Source: Astrocystis sublimbata
Lineage: Eukaryota > Ascomycota > Sordariomycetes > Xylariales > Xylariaceae
DNA: 64,000 nt
Direction of reading: 5' to 3'
Assembly (NCBI GenBank): GCA_022453515.1
Contig: JAJNNY010000020.1
Location: 434,001 to 498,000 of the forward strand
Each line of letters opens with the position of its first letter. Within the stretch, counting starts at the first letter, position 1. Shown piece after piece: positions 11,591-24,181 of this stretch. Under the pieces are notes generated by a model, which was not told the origin of the DNA, did no database searches, and saw only the letters and a list, made by a program, of their open reading frames with translations. The position numbers and the translations under genes were made by a program.

Positions 11591-14408
11591 TCAGAAATAA
11601 TATGGCTGCCCCGACTGGCCGGGCGTCGTCCGCGGCACAAAGTCAAAGCTCATATCTGCAGCATTGTAAAAAGGGTCCGGAGATTCTACCAGCGTCAATT
11701 AAGGGGCCGTGGAACTAGGGTACGGTCGGGTACGATGGTGGCTTACCCCAGAAAATTGAATCATACAGCTCCATGGGAGCAAGCGACGACGGATCGATGT
11801 GGCCCAAGTCTGGGAGGCCATCCATCTGTGTTTGGTACGCCATCGGACTACTGGCGATGTTAGTGACGAGCAGAATGGGTAACATTTGATAGCATGGCAC
11901 CCACTTTTGGAAGTCGATAGGAGTGCTGTTTTGCAACTCTGTCATGGCCAATGCAGCGTCTTGGTGCCTGTTGTATCCGGATTGTGGACGTGTCTGACTG
12001 TTGAACGGTAGGGAACTCTGGGATGCGGAGAAGTTGACTGGTGTACGTGTGCCTGACCCGCTCTCGCTCTTCAATCCGTTCAGGCCATGGAGTGTGCCGT
12101 AGTCGTAAATATTCCTCAGTGCAGTGAGGGCTCGAGAGAGAGGCCCCGAAAGCTCGATGTCTTTGTCCGTCCTACGAATGTGCTCGGGCGACGGAGTATC
12201 CTGCTCCTTTGCCGTGGCCGCAGATAGTGCTGCAATCAAATCGCCGTGCAGCTGTCTGACCTCTCGATCTTGCTTGGTCTCGTTGAGAATCCCGAGAAGT
12301 ACGGCGGACGAGAGACCATGGTAGGTGAAGGCCCAGCTGCGCGTGGGAATAAAAGAGAGTTGATGCATGGCTAGGAACATGCGCACTGTCTCCGTGAGAT
12401 TCGCCTTGCATTTTTCAGATAGCGTCTTTTGTTCCGTGGCAGTCAAGATTGTACCATCGCGGCGAAGCGCAGGACGGCAACAGACCGACACGACGAAAGA
12501 CGTGTGCAGACGGGTTGCGTAATGTTGTAGTTTGTCGAGAACACTCTTGCAGGCTTCTCTACTCCGAAGCTGCGGATATACCATACCTCTTAGAGATTCA
12601 ACAGCCTCGCAGTTGTCTACAATGGACTGGTAGGTGTATTCGGCTGTGGCATCGGGGTTGAGACGCTTTGAAATCAGTTCACATAGGTGATACATCATCT
12701 CGAGGTAAGATAGACCTTCGACCGTGGGACTCGGAGCTATTGGGATTGGACAGCACGGTATGTTCGTCATGTTGGGGCTAGATATTGTGATGAGTTCTCG
12801 GCCTAGTACAGCAAGATCCTGGGGTGGAAGCTCACCGATCGAATGACAGCGATGTCAGAGTATCGTGCCATTGACAAGTCCACCTGGGAGAAAGTCAGAA
12901 CAGCAATTTTTGACATTTAAGTGAAGCTTACCATAACTTTCGACGAACGAATGATTTCTGGGACGTCTCAATAGAGTTGGAGTCGTCATGTGTGATACTT
13001 CTATGGAGCCCAAGTGATTGTGCTAAGCGACATGTCATTCCGATTATAGCCCACGAAGCTTCGGCTTTCATGTCATTGAGAAGAACGAAACCTGTCAGCA
13101 GTAGCGCCTGGATAGAGTCAAAGTTGGGACTTTGATGCGGTTAGTGGCACGTATCTACGGTACTTCCTAGGAAAAACTCACCGGAGTAAAAAATTGCCTA
13201 TCCTGAGAAAATGGAAGGATATTTGTATGTATTTTTGCGAGTCGCGTGTCCTTAGGTGATATGGGGAGTCGCGATATTGAGACCCAACTGCCATCACAGC
13301 AAACAGAATTGCCAGCCATGAGGCCGAGACAGGCCGACCAGGTTTATTGACATCCTTAGCACTCTTGGCTCTCTCTTCTAGGTAGATAATAATACGAGAT
13401 TCGAGATCGTCAATATCCGCGACGAAGCCCCAGAATGGATGTGCAATCTCTTTATATGCGGTAAACAAGCTGTTACAACATATCAGCCTGGTGCCTGAGG
13501 CGTACACGAACTCTGAGATGAGGGAATGGAAGCACCTACATCATGACCTCTCGATCTGGTGGAAGTTCAGAGAAGATGTCTTGCGTCATCATATCGAGGT
13601 GCTTGGCAGACATGAGAGGAAAAGGGGCGGATGTGTCGAGCCCAAAGATCGGTCGCATGTCTCGACGGATATCTATGCCATCCTTGGTCTCAATTGGAGA
13701 CGGCTGGTCTCTCAAAAGAGCAGGGATGCTGTTCTGGCCAACATACCGATTCAACTCATTGTTGGTTTCCGTCTGATCTAGAAGGATGTTAGGTCGTGTA
13801 TTAGACATGTGAGATATTCGACCCAAGGCCGAACGCATACCTATTGCTTGCCGCCAACCCTCGGGCCTGTGGTCGACGTCTATGGCGCCGTCGCCGTTCC
13901 CGTCTGGGGAATGGGCTCGTTTCTTGCCGGAATTGCTTCCTGTGGGGAGGGGTACTGGCTTAGAGGTGGCTGATCGGTTGGGCTTATAGCTACATAACTG
14001 CGGGTGTTCTCTTTTGATGCAATTCTCGCACGGTAGGTCGTTCGTACATTTCACTTTGCGTTGCCGACAGGGCCAACATGCGGTTCCTTCAACATGTGTA
14101 AGCGGCAGTTCAAGGGCAATTGCTCATTGTGTTTAGTAGGAGTTTCAGCACGTCACACCATCACTTTGACGTGGCTTCATGGCAGGGCGGTCATAGCCAT
14201 AGTACTACCTAGTATGGCATGACGGATGGACAGAAGAGGGGGCTTCTAGACGCTGATAAAGGGACTATCTTATAACAAGTGAGAGCTTGCAACAAGAGGA
14301 GTGTCTCCACGTACCATATCTCACCTTCCGATGAGAATGAATGATATGGCTCGCTTGCTCAGGAGTGAGGTCCTCGACCGGGACCTGGTTGATGTCCTGC
14401 TCCGACAT
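11591..14408 (-). CDS. Zn2Cys6 fungal transcription factor
   Basis: Nuclear DNA-binding regulator. Exons on the minus strand: 14408-14315, 14086-13841, 13777-13540, 13469-13182, 13129-12932, 12883-12836, 12777-11747, 11685-11591; spliced length is 745 residues and all phases agree. The first exon (MSEQDINQVPVEDLTPEQ...) joins across a 228-bp intron to give HRKVRYGTACWPCRQRKVKC, the start of a complete C6 zinc cluster (CxxC, x6, C, x5, CxxC, x8, C). The fungal-specific middle homology region follows, with FTAYKEIAHPFWGF, RLAQSLGLHRS and LWWTCQWHDTLTSLSFDRP, the last rebuilt across two introns. The tail ends GQSGQPYYF. A continuous frame across intron 2 (13778-13840) is possible, but its consensus sites and branch site favour splicing. 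Targets are unknown; the adjacent permease and amidase are the obvious candidates. Confidence 0.93.
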
Positions 14409-14540
14409 TGCTCGCACGGCAATGGTCGGCCCCGCCTCGGGTTCATAGACTCAAAGGGGGGGCTTGGCAACGGCGGAGCGACGGTCGCAATGCGGCGGTC
14501 AGCTTCCAAGCAGCGAAGAAGCGGTGGCGGTGGCGGCGGC

Positions 14541-14579
14541 GGCAGCAGTGGCAGCAGTGGCAGCAGTGGCAGCAGCAGG
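14541..14579. repeat. Tandem 9-bp repeat (ggcagcagt)
   Basis: Three perfect copies of ggcagcagt from 14541 to 14567 followed by a partial GGCAGCAGCAGG copy, preceded by GGC/GGT triplets from about 14520. It lies in the probable 5' leader or promoter of the Zn2Cys6 regulator. Confidence 0.8.
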
Positions 14580-15339
14580 ACGGCAAAAGCGGGCTCGATG
14601 AGGTGAGAAGATGCCGAAGCGCCGAAAAGCTGGTGGAAGCCGACAAAAGGCGACGTGGATAAGGCTGATGTGCGCTGCGCAGTCTGCCTTGGCGGGCGAA
14701 TGGGCAGACGAAGAAGGGCTGAAAAGAGGAGCTGAGGCGGGGAAGTCGACTCGTCCAAGGCTCACGAAGATCCCGAAGACGCCGAGATTAAATAAATAAT
14801 TACAGTTATGAAAGAGTATTGTTTCCTTCGCTCACGATCAAGGAAGGAGGGGGAGACCTAGTAGCGGCACAGACTACTAGCAATAGTCACGAACTGTGAG
14901 CATGCATGATGGCTCTTGATATGCATGCAGCAGCCGTCTCCCGACAGCCTAGAGTACTTGCAGTAAACACGCTCATGATCAGATTACCTAATGCAATTGC
15001 TTAGCTCGATGGGGATAAGAGCCGGAGTGCTGATAAAGGCTTCCTCAGCTCGCTCGTTCGAGGGGCAACTAGAGTAGAATCCCTAAGACATATGCGGTTA
15101 GGAGGCTGGACGGCTGAGAGCATTGAGTGTGGGGAGGCTTCTAGGCACGGTGCATCCAATACCTCTGCTCTATGCGAGCTAACCGCGATCGAACCATCAT
15201 GTACAGTATGTAGAATGTCACGCATGCATCATGCGCCCCAGTGTACATGACATGATTGAGAGCCTCAACGGATCCGACACATTGCGATTCATTTTTCTAT
15301 CAGCTTGCAAGCAAAGTTATATCTCATCATTGATGGATG

Positions 15340-15366
15340 ACTTACTTAAGTACTTATTAAGTAAGT
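15340..15366. repeat. Perfect 10-bp inverted repeat
   Basis: Arms ACTTACTTAA (15340-15349) and TTAAGTAAGT (15357-15366) are exact reverse complements around a 7-base spacer. It lies in gene-free DNA about 1.2 kb upstream of the RdRP ATG. It could be a binding site for a dimeric regulator or a chance palindrome. Confidence 0.6.
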
Positions 15367-16537
15367 ACATAGATTGGTCCACGGCAGCAATCAATACTTG
15401 CTGCACCAACACTAGTGCCAATGGCAGCTTTCCAAGCGAGCCGTGCGACTGTTGCAGTTAGCTTGGAAGCTCCCGTCTGCCCCCCGCCCACAGGGCAACC
15501 TCATAAGTCGATTAGGGTATGTTGGTACTGCAACTTCCCAGGCGTGTGTCACAGATGTGTGACCACTGTAACATGAGGAACCTCTCCAGCACTGTCAGGG
15601 CAGATGAGAGCAAAATGCAACCCCATTGCTGAGCAACACCTGTCCCGACCCCGTGTCGTCCTGGCGTGCCACCACTTCTGCTTCGATTTGCATTTTCCCG
15701 TTTTATATTTCTCTGTCTACCTGGTAGCTTGCCGTACGCAGCCCACCGAGCAGCCGACTGTGTCGTACAGCTGGGGCGCACTGCATCGATGAACCTGAGC
15801 TCCGTCAAGCTGGCTTCTCTCTTCTCTTCGTCCCCGTTTCCACTGTCCATTCTTCCAGTCCTCCACCTCACAAAAACCCTCATCCCCCACCCTCGTTAAA
15901 CCAACACTTCGCTATCTATGCGAGTACTATTCAACCCATACTGCATTGCCCTTGTCGGATCCTCATGATTATTACTTACATACAGTAGCTCCATCAAGAC
16001 CGCCTGGTTTTCCAACCACTCACAGCTGCGAAGTGCTTACGAGTAATGGTGAGCTGCCTCACCTACTCCACCAGCAAAACGGCCCGGTCCGTGTGGTGCA
16101 CTAACCATTGCTTGCAGCATGAGAGATTGCCCACCTACATGCATACATGTATGTAGCTGCGCATTGGCAGGGGTTCTCACTAGTACTGTAGCTTGTCGAG
16201 GTTGTGTAAACACACGACCGGACTGTCGGCTGTCTGTTGCCAACCAATCTGTCATCGCTATTGCCAAAGGCAACCTCGAATGCTTGATTGCGCTGCTATC
16301 TTCGTCGCCCAGCATACAGAATTAGCTAGCGGCAATTTCCGGCGATGCGCTTCACTCCAAACTAGTGGCTGTTTCTGACCGCGACCCTGTGCCTGACTGA
16401 CCCCTGCTCCGCCTTGCAGTGTCTGTCTGTCAGGACTCAGTAGCTTGATAGGCGGACCCGTCACCCATGCTGGTCTCACGGCTTCGGCTGCTCCCCATTG
16501 GCACCTCTCTGTCTGCATGGCCTGTGCCGGTTGATAT

Positions 16538-19500
16538 ATGGAGTTCACGCATCGAAGCCATAGCCCCAATCAGAGGCATGGCCACGGACATGATGGCGAG
16601 TCCGAATGGGATGCCAGCCGCCATCTGGCCAGCCTGCCCACCACACCAAACCGTCGCAACTCGGGCGACGACACCGAAAGCGGCTTTGACGTCTGGTTCT
16701 TGGAGCTATCTAATTCGTACTGCTTGAATCTTCGACGGCCAAACCCGAGCCTTCTGCGCGATCCGAAATGCCTCACGTCAATCTACGACGATTCGCGATT
16801 TTACAGTCGCTTAAAGAGTCAGTACCGCCAAGGCAATGCAGACACTATTCTGAACATCTTCGACAAAAATGCCCGTGCAATTCATAGCAAATGGGTGAAG
16901 AAGTCGAATGCGGACCACGGAGTTACCCCCCCTATGACCAGCATGCCACGCGCCTCAACAGAGCCTGAGCGCACTACTTTGCTGAACAAACTGGCAGAAA
17001 TTCTCAACCTGTTCAGCCCATATGAACCATCATGTCATGCTGCCACTGATGATTCTCCATCGCCGAGCCGCAGCCGTCGCTCCAAACGTCGATCGCAGGA
17101 TGAAGCGTCTAAGCAATCTCCGTCCTCGAAACGATCCAGGGGCTCTGTAGTCCACTCAAGACCTCCAAGTGCTCTGTCTCGTCTCGACAGCGGCGAGGTC
17201 AGGGGCTCTGCCCCAGTGCCTGAACTGACCATGCCGTCTAGACGGTTATCCATTAAATCAGAACAGCAGTGTGAGAATTACGGCCCTTCGGCAAATACGA
17301 GCAGGTCATCTTTCAACTCCCGTGTTTTCTCAGAACCCGAGCGTCTCGACGAAGATGCGACTCAGCCAAACACTCAAGATACCGAAGTCACTACCGAAGA
17401 AGTCAGCTCCCACCATAGGCGCAAGCCACCTTCATCCTCAATGGCGGACTCAGTAGCTCCATCTTCCAGCACGGAACGCGCGCTTGTCACTTTAAGCGAC
17501 ATGCGCCACGAGAACCAGCGTAAAATCGAGACAATTGTTATTGATGATGACGACGTCCCCCCACAAGATTTCAACATGCATGAGGAACCCGACTTAGATC
17601 ATATGTCTTTCAGCCCCGAAGTCACTGCGGTGACTCCCGTATACCTAGCATCGCCCGAAAAGCCCTACAATTTGACTCGCTCCGATGCTACTGATTTCGG
17701 ACAACGGCTTCAGGCTGTGTGGCGTGAGTGGACAGTCGACTCTTTTTGACATTGACTGATTTTCATTAGCTGTATTGCCCGCCCAGTTGCAAAGCGCCCC
17801 TTTGGCTGTACGCTGGGAGATATTACGTGTCGCTCTGTGTTGTGATGTGTCCATGGAAGACCTACGATTCGAGTATCGACCTGACTTGAATGACCAGAGC
17901 AAGTTGTGGGATCAACTTCGACGCCTCAAAGCCTTTGAGGGCAAAGTCTTTCCGGAAAAGTCTAGGGCTGAGGCTTGGAGAGCCGCCTTGAGCGATAAAT
18001 TTCACTCGACAGATCAAGTCGTCGTCCTTACAGCAAATCTGAAGCTGAACAAATCTGGCTTGCTCTTCAGTCTCAGCCTACAACCTCTAAAGCTAGACCT
18101 GCCTCATCGGCTAGATCGCCGCTTTGGGTCTGATCGCTTTCTTGAGCTCGTCATACCCTCGCCGTATACAAGGGAAGTCTCAAATCTGATCAAAGGAAAC
18201 GAAACCACTCTTATAAACGCAATCCACGACTGGCTCGTTAGGGAGTCGCACGTCTTTCTGGGGCGAATGTGGAAATCATTCTGCGTAAGGGCGGCTACTC
18301 CGATGAAACTACATAAAGACGATACTCTGAAGCCTGAAACAATAACTATCATGCAAGACAGGATCTACTTGTTTGCAGAGGACGGCGCCGATTTCCTTCG
18401 CGCTGCATCAGCCCAGTCGGTGTCGCCAAGGTTTGAATCGAGTAGCTTGCATACCAGAATGGAACGAGGTCAACTCATAGATTGGCTTCTGCAAATTTCG
18501 CAAAGCCGCAAGAACCAGGAGCAGTCAGTCTACAAGCTTTTCTCGAGGATAACCTTAGGTATGCCTATCCTGGTCCCCTCGTCTCTGCCTTATGGTTAAC
18601 CGTATGTCAGGACTTAGTCGCACTTGCCCCACCGTCGTACTTCAGCCTGATCAGATCCGTCACCGTGACGAAGATATTTTGTCTCCTACTGGCAAAGTGA
18701 TGAACGATGGGATTGCTCGCATTTCCACTGGGCTTGCGCGACAAGTCCGTGATATTATGGGTCTCGATGATATTCCGGCTTGCTTCCAAGGTCGGTTTGG
18801 AAGCGCAAAGGGGGTTTGGCTCCGAGACACTAGAGATACTAGCAACGAGATTTGGATAGAGACTTATCCTTCTCAGAGGAAATGGGTGTGCGATTACCTC
18901 GAAGAGGACCACCGAACATTCGAGGTCCGGAACGGATCGAAGGAACTCAGAGCAGCGACCTTGAATCTCCAATTGCTTCCTATCTTAGAGGATCGAGCTA
19001 CCAACGCCACAGCGATGAAGGAGCGAGTAGGTAAATTCATGAAAGATAGTCTTGAAGCTGAGATAGAGTCTCAGAAACAAGCTATGAAAGACCCAGCACA
19101 CTTCAAGCTCTGGGTGTACGAGAACAATGTAGGGCAGCGCCGCCAAGACCGCGTCCGGATTGGCCACGTACCGTGGGCAGCTGGTCTCCCTTACAGTAGA
19201 GAAGACCAGATGGAGTTGCTGTTGTCTCAAGGATTTGACCCAACGAAGCTCGAGTTTCTCCGAAAGATTGCTTTCAGCTTGCGAAAAGAGAAATGCGAAG
19301 AACTCCAGACTCGGCTCAACGTCAAGGTTGGGCGATCTACATACGCATACATGGTTGTGGACTTCAGTGATGTTCTGGAGGAAGATGAAATCCATTTTGG
19401 CTTTTCATCCAAATTCGTAGATGAGCACTCCGGGTTCTCGGAGACTTTTCTACACGGCATGGACGTACTCGTCGCACGAACGCCAGCGCACTACCCGAGC

Positions 19501-20790
19501 GACATTCAACGGGTCAAGGCTGTATTCAAACCAGAGCTTGGTTCGTTAAAAGACGTTATCATATTCCCCACAAAGGGCAATATCCCATTGGCAGACAAGC
19601 TGTCGGGGGGTGACTATGATGGTGACATAGCTTGGGTTTGCTGGGAGCCTAGCATCGTCAACAACTTCACGAACGCACCACTTCCCGATGTTCCAGACCT
19701 ATTCGATCTCCGGGTACTCACCAAGAAGAAGGGCACCTACGCCGACCTGTCTCAATCTTATGGCCCAGAGTGTGTCACAGCAGAGTTCATAGATCGGGCA
19801 TTTCGATTCAACATGGAGCCCAATTTGCTCGGCACCTGCACAAACTATAAGGAGAAGTTATGCTACTCCAGAAACTCTGTTCGAGATGAGCATGCGATTT
19901 TTATGAGCACCCTGATAAGCAATCTCGTTGACCGCGCGAAACAGGGCATTGTTTTCACCGAACAGGACTGGAATCGGGAACGAAAGAAGTTGAACAGATG
20001 GCAAAATGATTCCAGGCGGGGAGGCAAGGGTCTTGACCCAGTGCAGCCCCAATATAAAAATAACGATTGGGGCGGCCAGGGTGCGCCGCAGCACATTATT
20101 GACTACGTGAAATTCGTCGCGGGAAAGCCAACAGTTGAACGCGAGCTGGAAAATCTCAACCGATACCTCAGCCAAGCGGAACATTACGACAGCGACCTAG
20201 TCAAGTTCTATCATTGGTACGAACAGTTTAAAAAGCCGAGCGGTTGGAGAGAAAAGGAGCAAAATTTGAAAGGGTACAGGAAGCACACCTGGGAGACAGT
20301 TCTGGACGAGTTGAAGAAAGACATCGAGGACGTGGCCATGAAATGGCGGGATTCTCCCGGCGAATTCGAAGCCAGGCTCTCGAACACCTACGACATGTGG
20401 CGGGAAATCAAGCCGACGAAGAAAGTCAACTCGAGAACCGTGCAATCCCTCTGCGAAGCTAGTCTCGCGGACGTAGGCCTATCGCAATGGGATCTGCTCA
20501 AGGCTTCTTTCTGTTTCAAGATGTACTACAAAAAACACCCCGGCTTCCCGTGGTATATGGCCGGGTACCAGCTGGCGTATCTGAAAAGCATTGCCGTCAG
20601 CCAGGGATTGAACGCGCCGCCCGTGCTCATGACGCCGGCCATGTATGCGGGCGTCAAGCCCGACGGCAAGTTCGTGCGCGCCGTCGCGGCGCTGAATGAG
20701 GGGAGACTTGTTGCGGCTGCGAGAGACGGTGACGATGGTGGGTTAGGGTTGGAGGACGTCGCGGGGAGCTTGAGTGATCAAGGTGCGTAG
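16538..20790 (+). CDS. RNA-dependent RNA polymerase (QDE-1-type, RNA silencing)
   Basis: Makes double-stranded RNA from aberrant single-stranded transcripts, feeding Dicer in quelling or related RNA-silencing pathways. Exons: 16538-17723, 17770-18558, 18611-20790, with 46- and 52-bp introns; the protein is 1384 residues, close to the length of Neurospora QDE-1. The N-terminal third (to about residue 400) is Ser/Pro-rich and probably disordered. The catalytic core follows, with the double-psi beta-barrel signature DYDGD at residues 993-997 inside KLSGGDYDGDIAWVCW; its aspartates bind the metal. The motif ISTGLARQVRDIMG and the C-terminal head region are also present. The start is the first ATG after an in-frame TGA only two codons upstream. 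Its paralogue class (quelling or meiotic silencing) cannot be settled without a tree. Confidence 0.93.
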
Positions 20791-22858
20791 AACACATCGA
20801 AGGTTCTCAATGCTGCTGGGCCCGAGTTTGTGCTTGTGGTGCGCAATGGGAGGCCCCGGGAGTCGTGCGCGGGGTGGTGGGTGGCTGGCTTATTTCGATG
20901 TTGATGTGGTTGTGGATGTGGATGTTGTTGTTTGATGTTGTTGTTTGATGTTGTTGTTGATGTTGACAGGCGAGGGGTTAGAGGCGTGCATGCTTCCATG
21001 TGTGGTGGGTGCTGCCTGTCGGAGTTGAGTTCGGATACCCAGAGTCGCGAGCACTGTTTTCGGCGAGCGAGCGAGCGTTTCGGATGTTCTGACGCTGTTT
21101 GTGATCTCTACAATTACTTACCAAAAGGCCTTTCGATGATGGTTCACTGAATTCTGCAATTCACATTACTTGTCGGATCTCGTTGTGTTCTACATCATTG
21201 ATGCTAGAATGCGACGAGATCCGCTGTTAACAAGGTCAACTGGTCTGTTGTTACAGGTAGGTAGGTAATCAGTCTGTTTTATATACCGATCGGGAGTCGC
21301 TCTCGGTCGGGTTTGTTATTGTTTTTTTTACTGTATTTGATAGAGTAGGATAAATAAGTCCGTTGAATTTGATATGCCAAATGGTTAACCATCGACGTCG
21401 ATGCAGAATTGTAATTCTCACCTCCAGTCGCAACTCCAACAAGCGGCTACCGGATGTGATGGCAATCAATGAACAACGCACCCGATAAGCCTTGAGACAA
21501 ATGTCTCAGAATACGAGAAAGGCCGTAGCATCGTCACGGTCTAAGCCTCAAATCATTTTTGCTTCTTTTATACTCCCTCCGCTCACCGCTTGAGAATGTT
21601 GCTTTTCTTAGCGACCACTCACGGCAGTTGCCGCTGCACGAGTACCACGGCGTCGGTAGGTGCATGAGGTAAGGTAGGTCCCTCGGGCCGTTCATTCGCT
21701 AGAAGAATTCCAGATTACACTACTTCGCCTACCTACGGTAACGCTACACATACGAACTGACGGCATCGTGAGGCAGAAATAAAAGCAGACGTTTAATGGA
21801 GTGGGTGGGATGGGGATGGGGGATGGGATGGTTGGTTACATACATATATGTACATGATTGGGTCTGTGGTTCGCAGATCGGCAAATACGAACGCCAAGAG
21901 ACGCATTGGCTATCAAGTTCTCCAAATTCCCACGGCTGAAATGCGCAACCTGACCAGACAGACGCCCAAAGCAAAGAGAGAAGAGAAAGAGCCTAAGCCT
22001 ACTCGCCTACTAGTACCTGAAGCCTGAATTGAAGCCTAACAGCGAGCGAGTTTCGTCAACAGCCAATTGAGCTATTAAGGTACTTGTCAGGCGTTTTGTA
22101 TTGTTTCTTGGGTTCGAAATCTGCCTGCATGAGCACGTGTGACATATTACCAGGACATGGCCGCTGCGTTTGCCGAACGCCAGCAAGCGACAGATTGAAC
22201 GACAGATCATATTGTCTGTCCCATTGTGTTTGGCGGTGGTGGTGGGGGGAGCGCGCGCCGCCTGGTCGCATATACCAACTGCACATACAGCAGCGAATAC
22301 GGCATTTTACCACGTCCCATCATTACGGGGTTGGTCCAGGCTCGGAAAAGATCAGCTGGTGTCGATATACGTCACATAGCGAAAGAATAGCAGAATGAGG
22401 ATTATAGATCGTTGTTGTCCTGGGATCATCGCTACAGCGCAGAAACGCTTATCTGCGATGACCCTTGCTTATAGCGAGCAATCTGCTATTCCATCGCCAG
22501 GACCGCTGCCCTTGCTTGGCCAGTGTCGCTGGTTTAGTGAAACGTTGCTGACAATCTCTGCCCGCTGTTTCTGGGTCTCTGGGTCTTGACTCTGGGGCTC
22601 GCTCGTCTAGATCTCGTCATGCTTGTCTGGTTGGCGGGGGCAAGGGAAGGGAAGTGGAAGTGCCGGTAATCGCTGCTTTGCCGTACCACCCGGAGGAGAG
22701 AGACCGAGAGAAATTGTACGTTACCAGCACAACACAACATGGGGAGCGCCGTCATTGCTCTGCTTAAGCGACAGGACAGGACAGGACAAGCAAGCCGCTT
22801 GATTTGCTGGCCCTGCCTTGTTCCTCGAGCGCGTAACCCGGAGCATATCGTCAGAGGT

Positions 22859-22892
<34 letters not shown>

Positions 22893-23224
22893 AATAGGCC
22901 TTAGGACTCGTTGGTAAGACGGAGGGAAGATCAATTAATCTCAATCGCAACCACTGGTTCAAGCGGCGATCCACACCTTCTCCCTACCTATGATCGTTAT
23001 TTCTTTCAATTGATAAATACATGTGCATTGTCCGGTTCGATTCAACGTGCTTGTTTCCCCTATTTCTTTGATTCATTCCAAACCATCGCTCGCTACCGGT
23101 ACTATCCGTAATTATAATATAAAATAAGCCTATCAAGAACTCAATCAGACAGGCTCGCAATCGTTTTTACACACCGGAAGGACATCGCATACACACTATC
23201 ACCGTATTATCGCCATCAATCACC
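20791..23224. other. Intergenic with microsatellite
   Basis: About 2.4 kb. It holds TG/TTG-rich simple sequence just after the RdRP stop (20895-20965), a G/T-rich stretch near 21800-21840 and a CTA microsatellite at 22859-22892. Open frames here are short or low complexity. The right end should contain the promoter of the small secreted protein. Confidence 0.45.
22859..22892. repeat. (CTA)n microsatellite, about 11 copies
   Basis: An uninterrupted run of the triplet CTA of about 34 bp in intergenic DNA. Likely length-polymorphic; no function inferred. Confidence 0.9.
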
Positions 23225-23782
23225 ATGTACATCTACTCAGTCGCCGCTGCGCTCCTCCTTGGCGCGGCCATGTCTGCGCCCACAGCGCTCACACCCAAGG
23301 ACCAGTCGAGGATATACTTCACATGCAACTCGTCAAAAGGATCCGGGTTTTCGCCCAAGTGCTGCACAGACATAGACGGACAAGTCGGTGTTAACTGTAA
23401 GTAGCTGGTCCCCATTCAATCGCATCGCATACGCACCCTTGAAGCTTTCAAGAGGTGTAGGTAGTAGACTATGCACTACACTAGAGGCGATCAGAAGTAC
23501 CTTCTAACACTAAACTTCACAGGCGTCGGGGCACACATAATAGGTGCCACAAACACATATTACGAGTGCAACTTGTTCGTGTACAACGTCACGGGATGCT
23601 GTCAGACAACAGTGAGTCATTGTTTATCTTTCCTTCTATCGCGCCTTTTTCCCCTTCAACTTTTTACTTGCTATGTGTACCTACGTGCATTTACTGATGT
23701 CGCGACAAACAAACAGGGCTTCAAGAACCCCACCACCAACAACACAATCGACCTCTGTGCCATGAGCTACGACCCGCTATGA
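23225..23782 (+). CDS. Small secreted eight-cysteine protein, hydrophobin-like
   Basis: Exons 23225-23396, 23523-23611 and 23717-23782 give a 108-residue protein. Residues 1 to about 18 form a signal peptide (MYIYSVAAALLLGAAMSA). The mature part has exactly eight cysteines in the order C, CC, C, C, CC, C, the hydrophobin arrangement, with spacings 11, 10, 14, 9 and 16 residues. This is nearest to class II hydrophobins but not identical: the last spacing is long and the hydrophobic loops are modest. NxT glycosylation sequons occur (NVTG, NNTI). It may coat the cell wall or spores, or be another small secreted protein with the same disulphide pattern, possibly an effector. Splicing phases are consistent and each intron has consensus ends. 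Confidence 0.72.
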
Positions 23783-24181
23783 GCTCGAGCCGATCTAAAG
23801 GACCGATAGATAATCAGGTCGGTGATGCAGCAACGGAACAACGGAGAATGGTCGGCGAGATTAGTGAATGTGGCGCGGGTTGTATCACTGCGATGACGAC
23901 TTCATGGGGAACATGTGAAACGAATTGAAAGACATTTTTTACGAAAGGGTAGCGGGATCGATTGGGATGCATCCGATCTCAGCAGCAGAGTGATGGATAT
24001 CCATGAACGGGATGGACAAGGAAGCCATGTCGGAGGCGCATATCGCATATGTTAGAGTGTAGCAATCTCACAGATAATAGCATCATCTAATTAGGTAGTA
24101 AGTAGAAAGGTACAATGAGCAAAAAAGCGCACAGCTGGGTATCAATCGTCTCATTGTACACCAAACCTCTGCTTGAGTGAC
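23783..24181. other. Intergenic between convergent genes
   Basis: About 400 bases with the 3' ends of the hydrophobin-like gene and the NAD(P)-binding protein gene. Nothing else was recognised. Confidence 0.5.

Larger units (their letters stand above)
14409..16537. other. Intergenic, divergent promoter region with a 9-bp GC-rich tandem repeat
   Basis: About 2.1 kb between the divergent regulator and RdRP genes. It holds a ggcagcagt tandem repeat (see separate entry) and a perfect inverted repeat at 15340-15366. Long open frames at 14300-14770 on both strands are low-complexity by-products of the GGC/AGC tract. No gene is supported. Confidence 0.45.

Noticed and set aside
14321..14758. 145-codon minus-strand frame overlapping the Zn2Cys6 start
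   Set aside because: Its translation is Leu/Pro/Ser low complexity from the GGC/AGC repeat. The overlapping MSEQDINQ frame is the one that joins the zinc cluster.
23028..23048. ggttcgattc, a T-loop-like word
   Set aside because: Flanks do not pair as a T-stem and no anticodon arm is upstream.
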